Below, piece after piece: positions 6,883 through 14,781 of a DNA stretch of 32,366 bases. Location of the stretch: the NCBI RefSeq assembly GCF_003353055.1, contig NZ_QKWJ01000085.1, positions 1 through 32,366 of the forward strand, in the 5' to 3' direction. A model generated the notes under the pieces. The model made no database searches. It worked only from the letters and a program-made list of their open reading frames with translations, and was not told the DNA's origin. This DNA comes from Cupriavidus lacunae (GTDB lineage: Bacteria; Pseudomonadota; Gammaproteobacteria; Burkholderiales; Burkholderiaceae). A program made the position numbers and the translations under genes. Positions within the stretch are counted from its first letter, which is position 1. Each line of letters starts with the position of its first letter.

Positions 6883-8061
6883 TCAGCCTGCCTGCAGGGA
6901 CTGATGTGGCAGGTAGATCTCCCCGGCCATAAGACGGCGTGCAGTGCGCGCAAGACCCAGCGTTCGCAGCCGGATGTCTTGCGGCTCGCCGGTCCGACCC
7001 GGTTCAACCTCGACCCGCACGGCCATTACGCCTAGTGGATGCCCGATCCGCAATGACTGCGTCTGTGCGCCATCATCGCGCAGCAGGCGTTGCACCACGC
7101 TGCCTGGCACGCGCGAAATCGCTGCCGTACATAGTGCGCCTGTCCCGGCCATGCTGTCGTGGCACTTTCCGAGAAATACGAGCCGCGCGCGAACATCCAT
7201 CGAACCCGCCTCATGCATGGCGCCGCTGGGGTCCTGGAACGTGCCGGCAGGCCACACCATCACCATTAAAGGAATGCCGGGCTTGTGCTGGTCGCGCCAG
7301 TCAGGCCACATGCCGATCCGCTCCCCTGCCTTCGCCTGGATCTCCGAAACGGCCTCCATCAGTGCGATATCGGCCGTCAATGCGTCAGGTGACTCATGAC
7401 CAGTCAGCCCTAATGTCGACGCGTGCACAAAGACGCACGGATTGGCGGCATCGCAAATCGACACTTCGAGCGCCCTGCCGCTTTCAAGCGTAATGTTCTC
7501 CGATACTTGTCCGGTCGGCAGCAACTGGCCAGTTTTTGCGCCGACGGTATCGGCATAGTCCATCAGTATCTCGGCTCCGCTGCCTGGCACTCCGGGTATG
7601 ACACAGTCCCCGTACACCCGGGCCTTGCCATGCACGACGGGAACCTGCATCACCAGCATGCTGTCGGTGTTGGTGTTGTAGACGCGCACCGTCGTGACCG
7701 GCGCCATGGCCGCCACCAGGCCCTCGTCGACGGCAAATGGCCCCACCGCCGACGAGATATTGCCGCAGTTCGCGCTATAGCCGATCAGGTCTCGCTCGAC
7801 GTCGACCTGGGCGAACGTGTAGTCCACGTCGGCATCGTCCCGGGTAGAGCGGCGCACGAGTGCCACCTTGGACGTGACCAGACGGGAGCCGCCAAGCCCG
7901 TCGATCTGGAGATGATCGGGCGTACCCATAGCCCGTTTGAGCATTCTGTCACGCGCTGGCCCCGGCGGCGGCACGTCGGACTCGTGGAAGAACAATGCCT
8001 TGCTGGTACCTCCGCGCATCAGCACACAGCGGTAAGCCACCTGTTCGTTCGTTTGATCCAT
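6883..8061 (-). CDS. PrpF-family isomerase (4-oxalomesaconate tautomerase/3-methylitaconate isomerase-like)
   Basis: A 392-residue cytoplasmic protein of the PrpF family, two diaminopimelate-epimerase-like halves that catalyse proton-shift isomerisation of unsaturated di- or tricarboxylates. The N-terminal RGGTSKALFF (16-25) and the active-site SANCGN (97-102, Cys99) are conserved. Known members isomerise 2-methyl-aconitate, 4-oxalomesaconate or 3-methylitaconate. It is the last gene of the minus operon, behind RibB with a 9-bp gap and a GAGGAG site before the ATG. Its presence with an MmgE/PrpD homologue implies an unsaturated polycarboxylate intermediate. The aconitase-type genes at 4.4-6.5 kb lie beside it but on the other strand and under another regulator. 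Confidence 0.88.
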   Translation of the reverse strand: MDQTNEQVAYRCVLMRGGTSKALFFHESDVPPPGPARDRMLKRAMGTPDHLQIDGLGGSRLVTSKVALVRRSTRDDADVDYTFAQVDVERDLIGYSANCGNISSAVGPFAVDEGLVAAMAPVTTVRVYNTNTDSMLVMQVPVVHGKARVYGDCVIPGVPGSGAEILMDYADTVGAKTGQLLPTGQVSENITLESGRALEVSICDAANPCVFVHASTLGLTGHESPDALTADIALMEAVSEIQAKAGERIGMWPDWRDQHKPGIPLMVMVWPAGTFQDPSGAMHEAGSMDVRARLVFLGKCHDSMAGTGALCTAAISRVPGSVVQRLLRDDGAQTQSLRIGHPLGVMAVRVEVEPGRTGEPQDIRLRTLGLARTARRLMAGEIYLPHQSLQAG

Positions 8062-8070
8062 CGCCGCTCC

Positions 8071-8694
8071 TCAGGCCACGAGCCGTTCATTAGCCTGCCG
8101 CCAGGCGATCAGGTTCGCAATGGTGACAATAGGCAAGCCGTGCCGACGCGCGAATACGACCAGCTCCGGAAGCCGTGCCATGGTGCCGTCGTCGTTGACC
8201 ACTTCCGCCAGCGCACCCGCCGGCTGCATGCCCGCCAGCCGGGCAAGATCCACGGCGGCTTCGGTATGGCCTGGTCGACGCAACACGCCGCCTGCGCGCG
8301 CACGCAGCGGAAAAACATGGCCCGGGCGATTGAAATCCGCCGCCTTGCAGGTCCGGTCGGCAAGCGCACGCAGTGTCGCCGCGCGGTCTGCGGCCGATAT
8401 GCCGGTGGTCGTACCATGCCGGTAGTCGACCGTCACGGTAAAGGCGGTACGCATGCTGTCCGTGTTCTCCTTGACCATCAGCGGCAGGCTCAGCGCGTCC
8501 AGCCGATCGCCCGGCAACGCCGCGCAGATCACGCCACTGGTCCACCGCACCATGAAGGCGATGGTCTCCGGCGTGGCCGCCTCGCAGGCCATGATCAGGT
8601 CGCCCTCGTTCTCGCGGTCGGCATCGTCCACCACCACAGCAAGCGATCCCGCGGCAATGGCGGCCAACGCGCTCTCGATCGGATCAGTCTGCAT
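8071..8694 (-). CDS. ribB: 3,4-dihydroxy-2-butanone 4-phosphate synthase (RibB), catabolic-cluster copy
   Basis: Converts ribulose 5-phosphate to 3,4-dihydroxy-2-butanone 4-phosphate plus formate, the pentose branch of riboflavin synthesis. All signature blocks are intact in 207 residues: DRENEGD at 26-32 (metal-binding acidic loop), TTTGISAADRA at 95-105, RPGHVFPL at 123-130 and GHTEAAVDL at 142-150. There is no GTP cyclohydrolase II domain, so it is stand-alone RibB. It lies 2 bp after the DUF4387 gene inside the catabolic operon. Because the operon begins with an FMN-dependent monooxygenase, this copy probably raises flavin supply on induction. A housekeeping rib operon is expected elsewhere, so this is most likely a paralog. 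Confidence 0.93.
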   Translation of the reverse strand: MQTDPIESALAAIAAGSLAVVVDDADRENEGDLIMACEAATPETIAFMVRWTSGVICAALPGDRLDALSLPLMVKENTDSMRTAFTVTVDYRHGTTTGISAADRAATLRALADRTCKAADFNRPGHVFPLRARAGGVLRRPGHTEAAVDLARLAGMQPAGALAEVVNDDGTMARLPELVVFARRHGLPIVTIANLIAWRQANERLVA

Positions 8695-8696
8695 GG

Positions 8697-9023
8697 TCAG
8701 GCTCCGTGGAATGCCGGCACTTCAAGCGTCATCAGCGGCGCGTGCTGTTGCGCGCCAAACGTATCGCGCTCACCTACCCCGCCCTGATCGCCATGCCGGC
8801 GCAGCGTGAATTTGAAGGCCAGCGCGGGCTCGAAGAACATGCAGGTCAGCAGGTCGCTCTCGGGAACGCCATAGAGCTGCAGCACGGTCTGGGGATTGAG
8901 CATGCCGCTGTCGCGCACATGGCGATAGCGGTCCGCATTGGCAAAAATCACGTCGAACGTGATCTCGAACGGCCCGGAATTCTTGCTCCGGATAACATCG
9001 GCGATATCGCGCAGCGTTGCCAT
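8697..9023 (-). CDS. DUF4387-family small protein, partner of the AtuA-like protein
   Basis: A 108-residue protein of the DUF4387 type, recognised by the opening ATLRDIADVIRSKNSGPFE and the FANADRYRHVRDSG block (about 29-42). It follows the AtuA-like gene by 2 bp with a GGAGG site inside that gene's last codons. DUF4387 genes are regularly found directly behind AtuA/DUF1446 genes, and some proteins fuse the two, which suggests a two-subunit enzyme. No biochemical function is established for the family as far as I know. No signal peptide or membrane segment is seen. Confidence 0.85.
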   Translation of the reverse strand: MATLRDIADVIRSKNSGPFEITFDVIFANADRYRHVRDSGMLNPQTVLQLYGVPESDLLTCMFFEPALAFKFTLRRHGDQGGVGERDTFGAQQHAPLMTLEVPAFHGA

Positions 9024-9025
9024 GA

Positions 9026-10387
9026 TCAGACCTCCAGCATGCGATAGGGAAACAAGGAATCGGGCGCGTCAACCGTCATCAGGTGATAGATCGAGAACCG
9101 GCACACCGGTCCGATGGCGTTCTCTGGTGGGTTGAGCGGCAGCGCAAAATTGCCGGCCGTGGCCTTCTGCCCGGGATACGGCATATGCAGCACGCCGATG
9201 CGGGTAGCGCTGCAGATGGCGTTGGCGAGTGCCTGCGTGGGCGCCGTCACTTCTCCCAGCACTCCCACTTCATGGGGCACAGCATCCCGCAGCAGCTCCT
9301 GCTGCCCCATCACGGCATGCTTGCCGTAGACGTGGAAGTGCAGCCTGGCTTCTCCTCCTTCTAGTTCGGGAAATATGCCAGCCATGCGCGCGCGTACGCG
9401 TTCCAGGAACGGGTCGATCTGCCCGATCAGAATCGGGTCCCGCACACCGCCGATGAAGATCGTCCGATAGCCGCAAACGGCTGCACCTTCGAGCTTGACT
9501 TGGTAGCCTTCGGAAGGCCGGAACACGCTGCCGCGCACGCGCGTGGTCTGCAGATCGATCTGTTCGTATTGCGAGGCGGTCAGGTCCAGCATGCCGCCGG
9601 GACCGGCCAGCAGATCGGGACGCGTCTTCTCGTACAGAGTATGCGCGGCGACGGACAGCGGCGTGCAGCGTTCATGCGGGCTCATCGGCGTCAGGTCGAA
9701 GCTGTCCTCGCGCACCGTGGCAAGGATGACCTTCCCTTTCGGCTCCGCGCAGACCCCGCCGCACTCCATGATCTTGCCCATGTGCCAGTATGTGCCCGGC
9801 GCGTCGATGCCATGCAGCATGCAGAACGCGGCAAACGGCGAGGGGTCATAGGCGCGCCCGCACACAACCACATCCACGTCGGGCTGCTCGCGCAGCACCT
9901 TCAGAATGGGCTCGGCGCCCATCTGCGCCACAATATGCGTCGACGCATCGATATCGGCAACCGTCAATGGCGGCGCCGACGCGCAGGGCGCAATGTGCCC
10001 CGACGCCAAGCTGTCACGCACGATGCTTGCGTCCACATCGGCATAAATTGCCGCCACCTTGAGGCGTCGCCCGAGATCGCCAGCAATCGTGCCGATGATG
10101 GCGATGAGGTCGTTCACCTGGCGAGCGGTGCCCGACCCGCCGGCCGACCCGATCAGCAGCGGGATCCTGCGCTTGCCGATGCCCTCCAGAATGATCCGCA
10201 AATCGCGCGCGTAAGCCTCGGGCGAAGCCAGCATGGCGCCAAGCCCAAGCTGGTATGGTCCGGGGTCGGTGGAGCCCGAGTCGACGATAACGGCCTGCGC
10301 ACCGGCCTCGATGGCGCGGTGGAAGTCTTCCCGCGGGATGCCATACCCGAGCATCCCAACCGGCGTCACGATCCTGATTTCCTTCAT
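9026..10387 (-). CDS. AtuA-like protein (DUF1446, acyclic terpene utilisation family)
   Basis: A 453-residue cytoplasmic protein of the AtuA/DUF1446 family. The first atu gene of Pseudomonas acyclic-terpene catabolism is a member, but its reaction is not established. Recognisable blocks are GYGIPREDFHRAI and VDSGSTDPGPYQLG in the first 50 residues, GSAGGSGTARQVND near 100-115 and VVCGRAYDPSPFAAF near 180. The reading frame allows an ATG five codons earlier, but the MKEIRIVTP start is preferred because AAGGAGA lies four bases before it. It is probably coupled with the DUF4387 protein. The context (PrpF, MmgE, monooxygenase) argues for a carboxylic acid or CoA-ester substrate rather than a terpene, but this is inference. 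Confidence 0.88.
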   Translation of the reverse strand: MKEIRIVTPVGMLGYGIPREDFHRAIEAGAQAVIVDSGSTDPGPYQLGLGAMLASPEAYARDLRIILEGIGKRRIPLLIGSAGGSGTARQVNDLIAIIGTIAGDLGRRLKVAAIYADVDASIVRDSLASGHIAPCASAPPLTVADIDASTHIVAQMGAEPILKVLREQPDVDVVVCGRAYDPSPFAAFCMLHGIDAPGTYWHMGKIMECGGVCAEPKGKVILATVREDSFDLTPMSPHERCTPLSVAAHTLYEKTRPDLLAGPGGMLDLTASQYEQIDLQTTRVRGSVFRPSEGYQVKLEGAAVCGYRTIFIGGVRDPILIGQIDPFLERVRARMAGIFPELEGGEARLHFHVYGKHAVMGQQELLRDAVPHEVGVLGEVTAPTQALANAICSATRIGVLHMPYPGQKATAGNFALPLNPPENAIGPVCRFSIYHLMTVDAPDSLFPYRMLEV

Positions 10388-10428
10388 CACGTCTCCTTCC
10401 ATTTGCGGGATTGAAGCCGCTGCGGCGC

Positions 10429-11778
10429 CTACCGCCCCGCCGTCTCGCTACTGAACGCGTGGTCCAGCGATCGTTGTGTCGTTTCAATACCCAGCCAGGC
10501 GATCATCACCGCTTGGATGGCACCCATTAGCACCAGGGCCAGCGTCACGCCTTGCACGCCATTCCACTCGTAGAGCGCCGCCACGGTCATGGGGGCAAGA
10601 ATCGAAGCGCCCCGCCCCGCTGCACTCGCCAGTCCGGTGCCGCGCAGCCGCAGCTCCGTGGGGAAAAGCTCGGGCACGTAGGTGGAGAATCCGATCGTTC
10701 CCGTAAAGTAGAGCGATGCCACCAGCAGGAAGCCCACCACCGTCGTCTGGGCAAGCGTGGCCATGTTGGGGTACAGCAGCCCAAGCCCGGCGCACAGCAC
10801 CGAGTTCGCGATCAGCAGCCGCCTGCGCGGGAAGCGGTCTGACAGGTAGCCCCCCAGCACGATCCCTAGCAAGCTGCCGCCTGCCATCAGGGCCGTATGG
10901 CCGAGTGAACTGGTCAGCGACAGGCCGCGTTTGACGAGGAAGGTCGGCAGCCAGATGATGAATCCGTAGATCGCGCACAGGCCCACCACGTTCATGACCA
11001 CCGCCAACACCGTCGACCGCAGCAGCCGTCCGCGAAACAGGTCGCCGAAGCGGTAGGCCGAGGGCGCGCTATGGACCATCTGCACGGGTGCCGGCAAGGG
11101 CCCATGCTCGCGCTCGGCGATGGCCTCGACGCGCGCAAGAATCGCATCGGCTTCCCGATGTCGCCCGACCGATTCCAGCCAGCGCGGCGATTCCGGCATC
11201 TCCTTGCGCAGAAACCAGACCAGCAGCCCACCCACACCGGCGATGCCGAACATCCAGCGCCAGCCCAGCGTCGGAATCACCCAGTAGCTGACCAGACTGG
11301 AACCCAGTAACGCCGCCGTCGCGCAGAAGAACAGCACGGCGCCCCACCTGCCGCGACTAGCCGGCGGCACGAACTCCGTGATCGTCGAGTAGCCGACCAC
11401 GATCTCCGCCCCGAGCCCAATCCCCATCAGCAGGCGAAACACGATCAGCCAACCCATCGATGGCGCCACTGCAGCAGCCAGCGACATGACGCCGAACAGG
11501 ATCAGGTTGAACTGGAACGCGAATCGGCGGCCATACCGGTCGCCGAGCCATCCGGCCAGCGCCGCACCGAGCAACGCGCCCAGCGCGCCGGCCGATACGA
11601 ACTGGCCATTGGCTTGCATCGTGCCCCAGCCTTCGCGGGCCAGGGCCACCATGATGCCGCTGGCCATATAGAGGTCGAAGGCGTCGAAGAACAGTCCGGC
11701 ACCGATCAGTGTTGCCAGACGTCGGTGAAATGAGGATTCCGGCAGGCGGTCGAGCCGCTGCGAGGCGTTGTACGGCAT
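10429..11778 (-). CDS. MFS transporter, likely organic-acid:H+ symporter (sugar-porter/AAHS/NiaP-like)
   Basis: A 449-residue twelve-helix inner-membrane transporter. It has the MFS loop 2-3 motif GDRYGRR, its second-half counterpart SDRFPRR, and PESPRWLESVGRHREA before a long central cytoplasmic loop, as in the sugar-porter, aromatic-acid and NiaP branch. The first helix carries FFDAFDLYM, which places an acidic pair where the aromatic acid transporters have one. The start at 11778 is chosen over 11811 because GGAGA lies five bases before this ATG. It sits in the middle of the minus operon and presumably imports the growth substrate. Confidence 0.88.
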   Translation of the reverse strand: MPYNASQRLDRLPESSFHRRLATLIGAGLFFDAFDLYMASGIMVALAREGWGTMQANGQFVSAGALGALLGAALAGWLGDRYGRRFAFQFNLILFGVMSLAAAVAPSMGWLIVFRLLMGIGLGAEIVVGYSTITEFVPPASRGRWGAVLFFCATAALLGSSLVSYWVIPTLGWRWMFGIAGVGGLLVWFLRKEMPESPRWLESVGRHREADAILARVEAIAEREHGPLPAPVQMVHSAPSAYRFGDLFRGRLLRSTVLAVVMNVVGLCAIYGFIIWLPTFLVKRGLSLTSSLGHTALMAGGSLLGIVLGGYLSDRFPRRRLLIANSVLCAGLGLLYPNMATLAQTTVVGFLLVASLYFTGTIGFSTYVPELFPTELRLRGTGLASAAGRGASILAPMTVAALYEWNGVQGVTLALVLMGAIQAVMIAWLGIETTQRSLDHAFSSETAGR

Positions 11779-11846
11779 GTTGTCTCCGTCTTGGACGGCG
11801 CGGGGTGACATGGACCCCGCGTCCGGTGGCTTGGGGTTTCTGGCGG

Positions 11847-13238
11847 TCAGCGCATGGTGCAGAGCGCCATCAGCGGCGCCAGAGAGGCCGCGTGATCGAT
11901 GGCGAAGACAACCTGCGCAATCGATTCGGCCTGCTCGCGCGGGATGGCACGCGATGCATTGAGCACGAACTTGGCCAGCAAGGCGTCGCGCGACATCGGC
12001 CTGTCCGGCGTCCCGAGGCTCGTCGGCATGCGGCAGCGGATCACCCGGCCGCTCTTGAGCGTCACCACGACCTCGCCCGGAAAGTGCTTCGGGAAATCGC
12101 TCTCGGTGTCCGGTACGCAGTATGCCTTGGCTGCAACTGCCAGCACGGCGGGATCGTCGAGCGGTTCGTCATGGAACGTGGCCAGGTCGGCGCGCCCTTT
12201 GACCAGCGCTACCGCCACCGCGTACTGCACGCTGAACAGCGCGGCATAGGGCGTGGGAGGGCGAATGCAGCGCTCGCGGGGTGCGGCCACCATCTTGTGC
12301 AGCATCGGCGTCAGCGGGCAATCGATGCGTTCGATATCGTCCAGCGCAAACTGCCCGCGCAATTCCAGCGCGGCGTCCACGAAGGCGTGGATGAAGTGGC
12401 AGCACGGATAGGGCTTCAGCGCGATGCCTCGCGTCTGCCATTCGCTACCCAGCGCGCGGGCCGGCGCATTGTCTTCGTCCGGTACGGTTTCGATATGGGC
12501 CGCATAGAAGCCCCGGGGTCCTTCGAACACCGTCGCCGGCCCCTGGAAGCCCGCACGGCCCAACGCCGCGGCGGCAATGCCGCTATGCGCGGCCCAGCCT
12601 GGATGCAGGCGCTTGAGCCAGGACTTGCCGCTTTCCAGGATGCCCGAGGCCAGGCTGCCGCATAGCCCCAGCGCCCACACCAGTTGCTGCTGCGTCATGC
12701 CCTGCAAGCGGCCGGCTGCCGCTGCCGACGCGAAGGTGCCGCACAGCGCCGTGGGATGGAAAGCCCGATCATGAAACTTGCCTGCCCCGACGGTCGCCAG
12801 CCGGCAGCCGATCTCCAGCGCAGCCACGAATGCCACGAGCACGTCACGGCCGCTGGCGCGGTTGGCTTCGCCACAGGCCAGCACCGTGGCCATTGCCTGG
12901 GCACTGGCGTGATAAATCGAGCCAATGTGGGTGTCGTCGAAATCGAGGCCATGGGCTAGCACGCCATTGACCAGCGCCGCCGAAGCTGCTGGCAGCTTCC
13001 GGCCACTGCCGATGACCGTGGCGTCGGTACCATTGCCGAAGGTCTGTGCAGCCTCCAGCGTGGCCGGTGCGAACTCGAACGTGTTCGATGCCAGGGCGAT
13101 GCCGATCACGTCCAACAGGTGCTCGCGCGCCAAGCCGAGCACGTCTTGGGGGATGTCTTCGTAGCGCAGGTTCAGCGCAAAAGCGGCAAGCTGCTCCGCC
13201 TGCGTGGGGAAAAGTGCGGGGGTGTCCGTCGCAGTCAT
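11847..13238 (-). CDS. MmgE/PrpD-family protein
   Basis: A 463-residue protein of the MmgE/PrpD superfamily, which includes 2-methylcitrate dehydratase, cis-aconitate decarboxylase and imidodisuccinate-type lyases, so the expected chemistry is (de)hydration or decarboxylation of a polycarboxylate. The N-terminal helical domain shows ALVNGVLAHGLDFDDTH (about 90-106), a hallmark block, followed by KRLHPGWAAHSG near 210. The length is typical. GGAGA precedes the ATG. Third-party data would be needed to tell which branch it belongs to. In the operon it accompanies PrpF, as PrpD does in the methylcitrate cycle, but there is no PrpB or PrpC here on the same strand. Confidence 0.9.
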   Translation of the reverse strand: MTATDTPALFPTQAEQLAAFALNLRYEDIPQDVLGLAREHLLDVIGIALASNTFEFAPATLEAAQTFGNGTDATVIGSGRKLPAASAALVNGVLAHGLDFDDTHIGSIYHASAQAMATVLACGEANRASGRDVLVAFVAALEIGCRLATVGAGKFHDRAFHPTALCGTFASAAAAGRLQGMTQQQLVWALGLCGSLASGILESGKSWLKRLHPGWAAHSGIAAAALGRAGFQGPATVFEGPRGFYAAHIETVPDEDNAPARALGSEWQTRGIALKPYPCCHFIHAFVDAALELRGQFALDDIERIDCPLTPMLHKMVAAPRERCIRPPTPYAALFSVQYAVAVALVKGRADLATFHDEPLDDPAVLAVAAKAYCVPDTESDFPKHFPGEVVVTLKSGRVIRCRMPTSLGTPDRPMSRDALLAKFVLNASRAIPREQAESIAQVVFAIDHAASLAPLMALCTMR

Positions 13239-13285
13239 GCGTGTGTCTCCGTAATGGGTATCGGGGGATCCGGGTAGCGGTGGGA

Positions 13286-14650
13286 TCAGGCGATCTGGCG
13301 CCAGGCGCGGGGAGCCGGGCGATCGATGCCAAGCGAATCGCGCAGGGTCTGACCCGGGTACGCCTTGCGGTACAGGCCGCGCCGTTGCAGTTCAGGCACC
13401 ACCAGTCGCACGAAGTCTTCGTAGCTGCCAGGTACCGACAGCGCCTGGACGACAAAGCCGTCGCAAGCATCCTGGAACCAGGCTTCCATCTCGTCGGCCA
13501 CTTGTTTCGCGGTACCGACAAAGCACGGGCCTTCACGTACCGTGCCGCGACCGGACGCTTCCACGAAATCGCGCACCGACGGGTTGCGCTTGCCGCTCTT
13601 GGCGATCACGCGATCGCGCAGGCTATGCCACGACACTGCGGCCAGCTCGGCGTCCGTGAACGGCTCCTCGTAGCCACGCTTCGAGAAATCGACGTTGAGT
13701 ACTTCGCATAGAAGCGCCAGTCCGTCGATGGGCCGCGCCAGCGAATCGATCAGGATGAACTGCTCTTTCGCCTGCGATTCGGTCTCCGCCACCACCACCT
13801 TGACGGCCGGCGCCACCTTGACCGATGCCGGGTCCCGGCCTGCTTCGGCGATGGCGCGCTTCAACTGCGCGTATTGCTTGCGGCCGGCCTCCAGGTTAGG
13901 GTAGGCCGCAAACACCAACTCGGCCCAGCGCGCGGCAAAGGCAATGCCCCGCCCGCTTTGCCCGGCTTGCAGCAGCACCGGATGCCCCTGTCGCGAACGA
14001 GGCACCGGCAGCGGCCCGCGCGACTTGTAGTACTTGCCGCGATAGTCGAGCCGATGCACCTTGTCGGGATCGGCAAAGCGATCGTTCTCCTTGTCCAGGA
14101 TCAGCGCATCGTCCTCCCAGGAATCCCAGTGGCCAATCACCACTTCCATGAACTCGTCGGCGCGGTCGTAGCGCGCGTCGTGCTCTTCGTGCGCGTCGCG
14201 CCCGAAGTTTCCCGCTTCGGAATCATTGAGCGAGGTCACTACATTCCACGCCACGCGGCCTTTCGTCATCAGGTCCATGGTGGCGAACAGGCGCGCCACG
14301 TGGAACGGCTCGTAGTAGGTGGTGGAGTACGTCGCGCCCAGCCCAAGGCGCGAGGTGACCGCTGCCATTGCCATCAGGATGGGCGTGGGATCCATCTTCA
14401 CGGCCCGCACGCCGTGCGACACGGCTTCACGATGGTCGTTGCCATAGATGTCGGGCATGGCCAGCCGGTCGTCAAAGAAGGCCATGTCGAACAGGCCATC
14501 TTCCAGCGTGCGCGCGATGCGTTGGAAGTACTCCGGTGACAGGAAGTCGGACATCGTGGCGGGATGGCGCCAGGAACCGACATAGTTCGAACAGTTCTGC
14601 GCCTGCAGGAAGGCCACCAGGTGCATCTGGCGGGACGATGGCGAGGTCAT
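13286..14650 (-). CDS. LLM-class FMN-dependent monooxygenase (NtaA/SnaA/DszA family)
   Basis: A 454-residue TIM-barrel flavin monooxygenase of the NtaA/SnaA/DszA/SoxA branch, which uses reduced FMN from a separate reductase. Characteristic stretches are the N-terminal MHLVAFLQAQNCSNYVGSWR, the segment GLGATYSTTYYEPFHVAR (about 102-119), KGRVAWNVVTSLNDSEAGNFG (about 130-150) and the insertion with DYRGKYYKSRGPL (about 203-215). It is the first gene of the minus operon, divergent from LysR. The matching flavin reductase lies across LysR at 15.9 kb and shares its promoter architecture. Substrates of this family are amino-polycarboxylates, sulfones, pyridine-type rings and others, so the target remains open. 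Confidence 0.93.
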   Translation of the reverse strand: MTSPSSRQMHLVAFLQAQNCSNYVGSWRHPATMSDFLSPEYFQRIARTLEDGLFDMAFFDDRLAMPDIYGNDHREAVSHGVRAVKMDPTPILMAMAAVTSRLGLGATYSTTYYEPFHVARLFATMDLMTKGRVAWNVVTSLNDSEAGNFGRDAHEEHDARYDRADEFMEVVIGHWDSWEDDALILDKENDRFADPDKVHRLDYRGKYYKSRGPLPVPRSRQGHPVLLQAGQSGRGIAFAARWAELVFAAYPNLEAGRKQYAQLKRAIAEAGRDPASVKVAPAVKVVVAETESQAKEQFILIDSLARPIDGLALLCEVLNVDFSKRGYEEPFTDAELAAVSWHSLRDRVIAKSGKRNPSVRDFVEASGRGTVREGPCFVGTAKQVADEMEAWFQDACDGFVVQALSVPGSYEDFVRLVVPELQRRGLYRKAYPGQTLRDSLGIDRPAPRAWRQIA

Positions 14651-14695
14651 GATGCGTTGGACTCCTTTCAGTGCCGTGTTTGGCGGATGGAATGA

Positions 14696-14765
14696 ATTCT
14701 TGACGACGCCGACGCCTTGAACAAATCATCAAGCCCGATACAATTATTCGCAAAGCCAATAAATC
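14696..14765 (-). promoter_or_regulatory. LysR-activated promoter of the monooxygenase operon
   Basis: On the minus strand the 11-mer GATTTATTGGC (14765-14755) is followed by 30 bp, TTGTTC (14724-14719), a 17-bp spacer and AAGAAT (14701-14696). The box is centred about 70 bp before the inferred start point, as for the recognition site of a LysR-type activator. The same box, spacing and -35 core recur before the flavin reductase. Confidence 0.6.
14717..14762 (+). promoter_or_regulatory. promoter and putative autoregulatory site of the LysR gene
   Basis: TTGAAC (14717-14722), a 16-bp spacer and TACAAT (14739-14744) point toward the LysR gene. The interrupted dyad TTATT-N9-AATAA (14744-14762) starts on the -10 box and contains the GCCAATAA part of the activator box for the opposite operon. 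One LysR site could therefore repress its own gene and activate the divergent operon. Confidence 0.5.
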
Positions 14766-14781
14766 ACGGAGACCCCCATTA

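Noticed and set aside
7423..8787. 454-codon plus-strand open frame opposite PrpF and RibB
   Set aside because: It is antisense to two genes with full motif sets; the translation is Arg/His-rich and typical of a GC-rich shadow frame.
9500..10414. 304-codon plus-strand frame opposite the AtuA-like gene
   Set aside because: It is a shadow of the conserved minus-strand gene with a composition unlike real proteins.
11709..12665. 318-codon plus-strand frame opposite MmgE/PrpD
   Set aside because: It is antisense to a clear MmgE/PrpD gene and has no domain or ribosome-binding site.
11847..13238. Calling the MmgE/PrpD gene prpD of the methylcitrate cycle
   Set aside because: PrpB and PrpC are absent from the operon and the neighbours are AtuA-like, DUF4387, RibB and an LLM oxygenase, so only the family name is safe.
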